A stretch of DNA of 11,274 nucleotides from Bacteroidia bacterium (GTDB lineage Bacteria; Bacteroidota; Bacteroidia; AKYH767-A; OLB10), in assembly GCA_025450095.1 (NCBI GenBank), contig JANWID010000351.1, positions 1 to 11,274 on the forward strand, in the 5' to 3' direction. This document shows positions 6,629 to 11,274 of this stretch, piece by piece (position 1 is the stretch's first letter; each line of letters starts with the position of its first letter). The notes under the pieces were generated by a model. It did not search any database and had not been told where the DNA came from. It saw nothing but the letters and a program-made list of their open reading frames with translations. Made by a program: the position numbers and the translations under genes.

Positions 6629-8512
6629 ATGAAAAAACTATTACTCACAGCCTTTGCCTTTAGTATGGCGATCTGTGTGAACGCCCAAAACAGGCCTGCT
6701 CCTCTATCTACGGTCCTTGATAGGCTTCACAGACTGGGACCCCAGGTGCCGGTACCATACCAGGCTTCAATTTCCGGTAATGAAATGCCCGTTAATATAA
6801 TTAACGGAACAGTTATCAACCAAAGTGCACCCCAACACCGGACATCCATGGTGCAAACTTCTTTAGGTACTTCCACTTATGATCTTCAGACTAATGGTTC
6901 CGTACAAAACCGGATCTATAATGTTGGCGGAACAAAAGCTGCTACCTGGACTTTCAGCACCGATGTTGCAGGAACTTATCCTGATAGAGGAACAGCTTAT
7001 GTATACAATGATGGTACTGCATGGAGTCCTGCCCCAACAGCTCGTATTGAAACAGACCGCAGAGGCTGGCCTAATATTACACGTCTTGCCAATGGCAATG
7101 ATGTAGTAGTTACACATCAGAGTGTTACAACTGCAACTTCTACTAACACTTCTGTAGCAGGTTCAAATACCTGGACACAGGCTGCCTGCCCGAATTTCCC
7201 GGGAGGAGAACCTACACTATGGGTAAGAACTGCAGCTGGCGGACCTGATGGAAATTCTATTCACATGATCGATGTATCATACCCAACCGGCAACGGCGGT
7301 ATCGTAGTAAATGGTCTTGATGGATGTCTGAATTACAGCCGTTCGCTTGATGGCGGATCTACATGGGATATTGTTCGTTCAATACCTCCGGGTGTGAGCG
7401 ATCTTGAGTATGATGGGTTCCGCGCTGATGGATATGCTATCGATGCAAAAGATAATACCATTGCATTTGTTTCAGGAGATATATCTGATGATTGGGCTTT
7501 GTGGAAATCGACAGACAATGGTACCACATGGACCCGTACTGTAATTTTGGATTTCCCTTTTACAAAGTATGACGATGCAACTCAAATTACCGATGTTGAT
7601 GGTGATGGTGTTGCTGATACAGTGCTTACTACTGATGGTTCATATGCAATCATGATTGACAATAACGGTATGATCCATGCCTTCGCTGGTGCTATGCTGA
7701 TTCTTGATGATGATCCTGCTGCATTACTCGGACTTTTCCTGTCTACCGATGGATTGTTTTACTGGAATGAAAGTATGGGAACTAATCCTCCTGTAGTTGT
7801 TGCGCAGGCTCCTGATCTTGATGGAACCGGACAGGCTGAAAACTTTGCGGCTGGTTTTGCCGGACGTTATGGTAATGATGGTATCTGCTCCATGCCAAGT
7901 TGTGGTGTGGATGCCGCTGGTAACCTTTATCTCTCCTACTGCCCTCTGCTCGAAGGAACTGATTCCGGTACACCAAATAATTTCAGCTATCGCAACGTTT
8001 ATTTGCAGGCTTCCTCAGATGGCGGCGTTACCTGGAACACTCCTGTTAACGTGTCAAACGATCCATTCTTCGAATCTGTTTTCTGCTCTATGGCGAAGAA
8101 TGTTGATAATGGATGTGTGAGCCTGCTCTGGCAACAGGATGACGCTCCGGGATACTCCGTACCACCCAATGGCCAACATCCGATCAATGTAAATGATTTC
8201 ATTTATGATTGTGTTGATATAACAACATTGTTAGGTGTTCAGGAAACACTTACTCCGGAAGTCGCAGTTTCTGTTTATCCTAATCCTGCTCACAGCACTG
8301 TAATGTTGAATTACACAGTTGAAAAAGCAGTAGATCTCAAGATTGAAATTCGTAATGTTATGGGTCAGATCATCGATACATTTATCGAGCAGACCCAGCC
8401 TTCCGGTGTACATACTGTGAAAGTTGATGTTGAAAATTACAGCAACGGCGTTTATACTGTAAACACTATAATGGGTAATGATGTATTCTCCACAAAGTTT
8501 GTGAAGAACTAA
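6629..8512 (+). CDS. Secreted Asp-box (BNR-like) protein with T9SS sorting domain, paralogue 2
   Basis: This 627-residue secreted protein is clearly homologous to its upstream neighbour over the whole length. Both have an AQ signal-peptide end (cleavage after about residue 19), a 'TSTYDLQ'-type segment near 90, 'ALWKSTDNGTTW' against 'ILWKSTDGGNTW', 'GLFYWNES' against 'GLCYWNES', and a similar tail. Asp-boxes lie at 239-246 (SLDGGSTW), 294-301 (STDNGTTW) and 463-469 (SDGGVTW), in the same order and at nearly the same spacing as in paralogue 1. A well-formed calcium-loop-like motif is at 322-330 (DVDGDGVAD), with a second, DLDGTG, near 395. The T9SS C-terminal domain starts at about 549 with VYPNP. 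It has eight cysteines after the signal peptide against five in paralogue 1, mostly at different places, so the two have diverged considerably. No catalytic motif is recognised; an adhesive, structural or binding role is as likely as an enzymatic one. Confidence 0.88.
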   Translation: MKKLLLTAFAFSMAICVNAQNRPAPLSTVLDRLHRLGPQVPVPYQASISGNEMPVNIINGTVINQSAPQHRTSMVQTSLGTSTYDLQTNGSVQNRIYNVGGTKAATWTFSTDVAGTYPDRGTAYVYNDGTAWSPAPTARIETDRRGWPNITRLANGNDVVVTHQSVTTATSTNTSVAGSNTWTQAACPNFPGGEPTLWVRTAAGGPDGNSIHMIDVSYPTGNGGIVVNGLDGCLNYSRSLDGGSTWDIVRSIPPGVSDLEYDGFRADGYAIDAKDNTIAFVSGDISDDWALWKSTDNGTTWTRTVILDFPFTKYDDATQITDVDGDGVADTVLTTDGSYAIMIDNNGMIHAFAGAMLILDDDPAALLGLFLSTDGLFYWNESMGTNPPVVVAQAPDLDGTGQAENFAAGFAGRYGNDGICSMPSCGVDAAGNLYLSYCPLLEGTDSGTPNNFSYRNVYLQASSDGGVTWNTPVNVSNDPFFESVFCSMAKNVDNGCVSLLWQQDDAPGYSVPPNGQHPINVNDFIYDCVDITTLLGVQETLTPEVAVSVYPNPAHSTVMLNYTVEKAVDLKIEIRNVMGQIIDTFIEQTQPSGVHTVKVDVENYSNGVYTVNTIMGNDVFSTKFVKN

Positions 8513-8524
8513 TTGAAATTCCCT

Positions 8525-8567
8525 AAAAGAAAAAAGCCTGTCGTAATCCGACAGGCTTTTTTCTTTT
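8525..8567. terminator. Bidirectional terminator between paralogue 2 and bshB1
   Basis: A perfect 19-bp inverted repeat, AAAAGAAAAAAGCCTGTCG (8525-8543) against its complement (8549-8567), has the loop TAATC. On the plus strand the right arm supplies the T tract (TTTTTTCTTTT) for the paralogue 2 gene, which ends 12 bases upstream. On the minus strand the mirror T tract serves the convergent bshB1 gene, whose TAA stop (8568-8566) overlaps the arm by two bases. The GCCTGTC core resembles that of the terminator at 6488-6519. Confidence 0.92.
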
Positions 8568-9282
8568 ACATCAATTCGAATAAGTTTTTTACACCAGGTG
8601 ATCGTTCCACTAAAAAGCCTTCGCCATATTCCACACCGATCATCCGACCAAATTCAATGGCCCGGGAATGGAGTCCCTCCAGGAATTGTTTTGAAGATAT
8701 CATCGTATCGGGTTCCGTAGATGTCGGATTATAGAACTGAGATGAAAAAGCATTTATTGCTTGTTCCCGTTGTTCCATAAATGAAGAAATATCCACGATC
8801 ACATCCGGTTTCACACTTCGGTCCTGGATATAATGATATACCGCTTTAGGCCTCCATGCTTCCTGGATTGTATTATCCAGTGTGGTTGTAACTTTGGTAA
8901 GTCCAGATAAAAAACAAGATTCCGAAACCAAAAGAGAAGCCCTCCCATGATCCGGGTGCCGGTCATAAAATGCATTGGCAAGCACAATTTCCGGTCGGTA
9001 TTTTCTCAGCATACGTATGACGGCAAGCCTGCTTTCTTCGTTCACTTCAAAAAAACCGTCGGGCAGATCCAGGTTTTCCCGAATGCTTATTCCCATTATA
9101 ACGCTCGCAGCTTTAGCTTCACGTTCCCGTATCTCAGCAGTACCCCGGGTACCAAGCTCTCCACGGCTGATATCAATCACACCAGTTTTGTAGCCTGCTT
9201 TACCATGCAGAATGATGGTGCCGGCACAGGATAATTCTACATCGTCAGGGTGCGCGGCAAATGCCAGCAGATCAAGCTTCAT
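8566..9282 (-). CDS. bshB1: Bacillithiol biosynthesis deacetylase BshB1 (PIG-L/LmbE family)
   Basis: This zinc-dependent cytoplasmic enzyme removes the acetyl group from N-acetylglucosaminyl-malate to give glucosaminyl-malate, the second step of bacillithiol synthesis. Its 238 residues match the usual family length. The N-terminal zinc/catalytic motif AHPDD is at residues 10-14 (H11, D13 and D14), and the later zinc-ligand motif HPDH is at 109-112 (in YDRHPDHGRAS). The segment 'DISRGELGTRGT' at about 37-48 and 'DLPDGFF' near 72-78 are characteristic of BshB1 rather than of general LmbE proteins. The start ATG at 9282-9280 places MKLDLLAFAAHPDD right at the N-terminus, as in the family. It is transcribed divergently from ccmB across an 85-base gap. 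The other bacillithiol genes (bshA, bshC) are not in the window. Confidence 0.93.
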   Translation of the reverse strand: MKLDLLAFAAHPDDVELSCAGTIILHGKAGYKTGVIDISRGELGTRGTAEIREREAKAASVIMGISIRENLDLPDGFFEVNEESRLAVIRMLRKYRPEIVLANAFYDRHPDHGRASLLVSESCFLSGLTKVTTTLDNTIQEAWRPKAVYHYIQDRSVKPDVIVDISSFMEQREQAINAFSSQFYNPTSTEPDTMISSKQFLEGLHSRAIEFGRMIGVEYGEGFLVERSPGVKNLFELM

Positions 9283-9329
9283 TGAATTGTATTTACGCCG
9301 CTAATTTCCGTTAACTTTTGAAAAGAAAC

Positions 9330-9337
9330 TAACTTCG
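9330..9337 (+). promoter_or_regulatory. Possible -7 element (TAACTTCG) for the ccm operon
   Basis: Within the 85-base bshB1-ccmB divergent gap, TAACTTCG differs at one position from TAnnTTTG and lies 30 bases before the ccmB start. No clear TTG is found at 18-21 bases upstream. I could not identify a better candidate for ccmB, nor any convincing one for bshB1 on the other strand. Confidence 0.25.
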
Positions 9338-9367
9338 CACAACATTTCATCGGGTAAGCCCAAAAAG

Positions 9368-10024
9368 ATGATTGAAGAAATTTTACAACTGGTCGCAAAG
9401 GAATTCCGTCTCGAGTGGCGACAGAAAGCAGCATTGACAGGTATTCTGATTTATGTAATCAGTACTGTTTTTATATGCTATCTCTCCTTTCGCCAGATCA
9501 TCGATATTCCAACCTGGAATGCCCTGTTCTGGATTATTATGGTGTTTGCCGCAGTGAATGCTGTTGCCCGCAGTTTCATGCAGGAAAGTCGTGGCGTACA
9601 GCTTTACTATTATATGTTGTTGAACCCGGTATCTGTTATCATTTCCAAAATAGTTTACAATAGTTTCCTTTTATCGGCGGTTGCGGTGGTGAATTTTATT
9701 TGTTATTCGTTATTCCTGGGAAATCAGGTCTCGGATCCTGTAATGTTCTTCATAGGGTTACTTCTGGGTAGCTTTGGTCTTGCTGCAACACTTACTCTTG
9801 TTTCGGCTGTTGCATCCCGGGCGAGCGGCACCCCATCATTGATGGCTATTTTATCGTTTCCTATTCTCATCCCGCTTTTGATGACCATTATGCGTTTTTC
9901 AAAAAATGCGATCGATGGAATTGGCTGGGCAGTAAATGCGAATTATGCAATCGTAATGGTTGCTCTGTTCGGAATGGTCGCCGGGTTGAGTTATCTATTA
10001 TTTCCCTACCTTTGGCGGGATTGA
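9368..10024 (+). CDS. ccmB: Haem exporter / cytochrome c maturation protein CcmB
   Basis: CcmB is the membrane subunit that, with the ATPase CcmA and with CcmC, releases haem-loaded CcmE during System I cytochrome c maturation. The 218-residue length is typical. The N-terminus (LVAKEFRLEWRQKAAL) is the conserved cytoplasmic 'KE-RLEWR' entry before the first helix. About six hydrophobic segments follow, with 'FAAVNAVARSFMQESRGVQLYYYMLLNP' as the family-specific loop (quoted here only in part: ARSF.QE.RG and YYYMLL.P). The ATG follows AAAAAG and is the only sensible start. It heads the ccmB-C-D-E run, with 46 bases to ccmC. The usual partner gene ccmA is not immediately upstream, where the divergent bshB1 lies instead. 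Confidence 0.9.
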   Translation: MIEEILQLVAKEFRLEWRQKAALTGILIYVISTVFICYLSFRQIIDIPTWNALFWIIMVFAAVNAVARSFMQESRGVQLYYYMLLNPVSVIISKIVYNSFLLSAVAVVNFICYSLFLGNQVSDPVMFFIGLLLGSFGLAATLTLVSAVASRASGTPSLMAILSFPILIPLLMTIMRFSKNAIDGIGWAVNANYAIVMVALFGMVAGLSYLLFPYLWRD

Positions 10025-10070
10025 AAAGGTACCTGAATCAATTTTTAACTACCTGTAAAACAGATCATTA

Positions 10071-10733
10071 ATGAAACGACACTGGTGGAAGATCCTGGCC
10101 GGATGCCTGCTTATATATACCGTTATCGCGGGTTTTTTGGGTGAGGTACCTGCCATGGCAATTCTCCATGAAAGCATCCGAAATCTTTACTTTCATGTCA
10201 CTATGTGGTTTGCTATGATGATTTTATTGATCATTAGCCTGGTGAATAGCATCCGGTATTTGGGATCCTTTCAGCTTGACGCGGATATGGTTGCCGAAGA
10301 AAGTGCCAGGATCGCTATGCTCTTCGGTATTTTAGGCTTGCTTACCGGAATGGTCTGGGCAAGATTTACCTGGGGAGCCTGGTGGGTAAACGATGTACAG
10401 CTTAACGGAGCGGCTGCAACTATGCTGGTTTATACTGCCTATTTCCTGCTTCGCAATTCCATTGAAGACGAACAAAAAAAAGCAAGAATCTCCTCAGTGT
10501 ACAACATATTTGCTTTTGCCATGATGGTTGTATTTATCATCATATTACCACGGATGACTGATTCCCTGCATCCTGGCAAAGGTGGAAACCCGGGATTCAG
10601 CAGCTATGATCTGGATAACCGGTTAAGACTGGTTTTTTATCCGGCAGTTATCGGGTGGACCCTGGCTGGAGTGTGGATCATGAATCTCAGAATTCGTCTG
10701 AGAAATATCAGGAATACAATCGACTCAAATTAA
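10071..10733 (+). CDS. ccmC: Cytochrome c maturation haem-handling protein CcmC
   Basis: CcmC is an inner-membrane protein of the haem-handling (CcmC/CcmF/CcsA) superfamily that loads haem onto CcmE on the periplasmic side. The 220 residues show about six membrane helices. The tryptophan-rich motif is at 101-108 (WGAWWVND), keeping the WWxxD core with Asn where many proteobacterial proteins have Trp. The two periplasmic haem-ligand histidines are H42 (YFHVTMWF) and H167 (SLHPGKGGNPGF). All recognisable functional residues are present, so it should be active. The start ATG follows an AT-rich stretch without a Shine-Dalgarno sequence. The gene stops one base before the ccmD-like start, which indicates one transcript. 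Confidence 0.93.
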   Translation: MKRHWWKILAGCLLIYTVIAGFLGEVPAMAILHESIRNLYFHVTMWFAMMILLIISLVNSIRYLGSFQLDADMVAEESARIAMLFGILGLLTGMVWARFTWGAWWVNDVQLNGAAATMLVYTAYFLLRNSIEDEQKKARISSVYNIFAFAMMVVFIIILPRMTDSLHPGKGGNPGFSSYDLDNRLRLVFYPAVIGWTLAGVWIMNLRIRLRNIRNTIDSN

Positions 10734-10734
10734 T

Positions 10735-10965
10735 ATGAAGAAAAAACTTCCTTTCCTGCTGTTTGTATTTCTGGTAGTGGTACTTCCACAGGCATTCGGG
10801 CAGAATCCGGTGGAAATGGCCGATGTAATGCGATCAAATGGTAAAATCTATGTCGTTGTTACAGTGGCCGCAATTGTCATGCTCGGTATTATTATTTACC
10901 TTTTTATGCTCGACAGGAAAATAAGTAACCTTGAAAGGAAGCTGAAAGATAAAATAGTGAAATGA
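10735..10965 (+). CDS. ccmD: CcmD-like small membrane protein
   Basis: This is a 76-residue protein between ccmC and ccmE, the standard place of ccmD, whose product stabilises the CcmC-CcmE haem complex and aids its release. It has a first hydrophobic stretch at about 5-22 ending in AFGQ, which reads as a signal peptide, then 'SNGKIYVVV' leading into a membrane helix at about 38-58. A charged C-terminal tail follows (LDRKISNLERKLKDKIVK) that could form a short coiled coil. Classic CcmD is shorter, with one helix and a basic tail; the helix-plus-LDRKI-LE tail fits the Bacteroidota CcmD family. The assignment rests on position and architecture as much as on sequence. It overlaps ccmE by ATGA. 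Confidence 0.8.
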   Translation: MKKKLPFLLFVFLVVVLPQAFGQNPVEMADVMRSNGKIYVVVTVAAIVMLGIIIYLFMLDRKISNLERKLKDKIVK

Positions 10966-11274
10966 AAAAAATACACATCATCGGAATTGTACTCATTGCA
11001 GCCGCACTTGCAGTAATTGTAAGTACGATATCCAGTTCCAGTACCTATGCTCCTTTCTCAACTGCAATTGCAAATGAAGGGAAGACGTATCACGTGGTAG
11101 GGACATTAAACAAGAAGAAAGAATTCATCTACAATCCTGAACAAAATGCAAACCTTTTCGGCTTTTATCTCATCGACAATGAAGGAAAGGAAATGAAAGT
11201 ACTTTTTAACGATAGTAAACCACAGGATTTTGAAAAATCAGAACAGATCGTTGTGATTGGAAAAGTTGCGGGAG
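10962..11274 (+). CDS. ccmE: Cytochrome c maturation haem chaperone CcmE (partial, cut by window end)
   Basis: The frame opens at ATG 10962, overlapping the ccmD-like stop (ATGA), and stays open for 104 codons to the right edge. CcmE is a membrane-anchored periplasmic chaperone that binds haem covalently through a histidine and carries it to the CcmF ligation complex. The visible part has an N-terminal signal-anchor helix (about residues 5-25, IHIIGIVLIAAALAVIV). The start of an OB-fold beta barrel follows: 'YHVVGTLNKKKEFIYNPEQN', 'FGFYLIDNEGKEMKVLFND' and 'SEQIVVIGKVAG', the last matching the conserved V--G---G strand. The haem-binding His and the following Tyr are C-terminal in this family and fall beyond the window, so haem binding cannot be confirmed here. 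Confidence 0.9.
   Translation, partial: MKKIHIIGIVLIAAALAVIVSTISSSSTYAPFSTAIANEGKTYHVVGTLNKKKEFIYNPEQNANLFGFYLIDNEGKEMKVLFNDSKPQDFEKSEQIVVIGKVAG

Noticed and set aside
4567..8512. Annotating the Asp-box proteins as sialidases
   Set aside because: Asp-boxes are structural and occur in many non-sialidase folds; no FRIP motif or convincing arginine triad is visible.

Overview
The window looks like chromosomal DNA of a Bacteroidota bacterium (Flavobacteriia / Sphingobacteriia / Chitinophagia type; I cannot name the genus). The grounds are: three secreted proteins with N-termini of the MKKLL...AQ type, two of which end in a type IX secretion (T9SS) sorting domain; several promoters matching the Bacteroidota pattern TTG-N18-21-TAnnTTTG; AT-rich leaders that mostly lack Shine-Dalgarno sequences; a bacillithiol deacetylase; and a Ccm cluster with a Bacteroidota-style CcmD-like protein.

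Layout. Positions 1-473 (minus) hold the start of a secreted DNRLRE-type protein gene that is interrupted by an in-frame TGA and runs off the left edge. A gene-poor stretch (474-787) leads to a tRNA-His (788-862, minus) with its own promoter at 916-945. From 986 on, the plus strand carries a Cu(I)-type P1B ATPase (copA-like, 1010-3148), which overlaps by ATGA a family-4 glycosyltransferase gene (3145-4329). Next come two co-linear tandem paralogues (4567-6468 and 6629-8512). They encode large secreted proteins with three Asp-box (BNR) motifs, calcium-loop-like Asp-rich motifs and a T9SS C-terminal domain. Each is followed by a strong hairpin terminator, and the 3' flanks of the two genes are related.

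The second of these terminators is a perfect 19-bp inverted repeat. It also serves the convergent bshB1 gene (8566-9282, minus; bacillithiol biosynthesis), whose stop codon lies at its edge. Divergent from bshB1 is a cytochrome c maturation (System I) operon: ccmB (9368), ccmC (10071), a ccmD-like gene (10735) and ccmE (10962, cut by the right edge). The last three are packed with a 1-bp gap and an ATGA overlap. No ccmA is present beside ccmB within the window.

Functionally the window mixes metal and thiol/redox housekeeping (copper export, bacillithiol, haem delivery for c-type cytochromes) with surface or secreted proteins of unknown role. I see no CRISPR array, IS element, phage gene or recognisable defence system. 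The most distinctive parts are the tandem Asp-box/T9SS pair with its duplicated 3' flank, and the in-frame TGA in the first gene.
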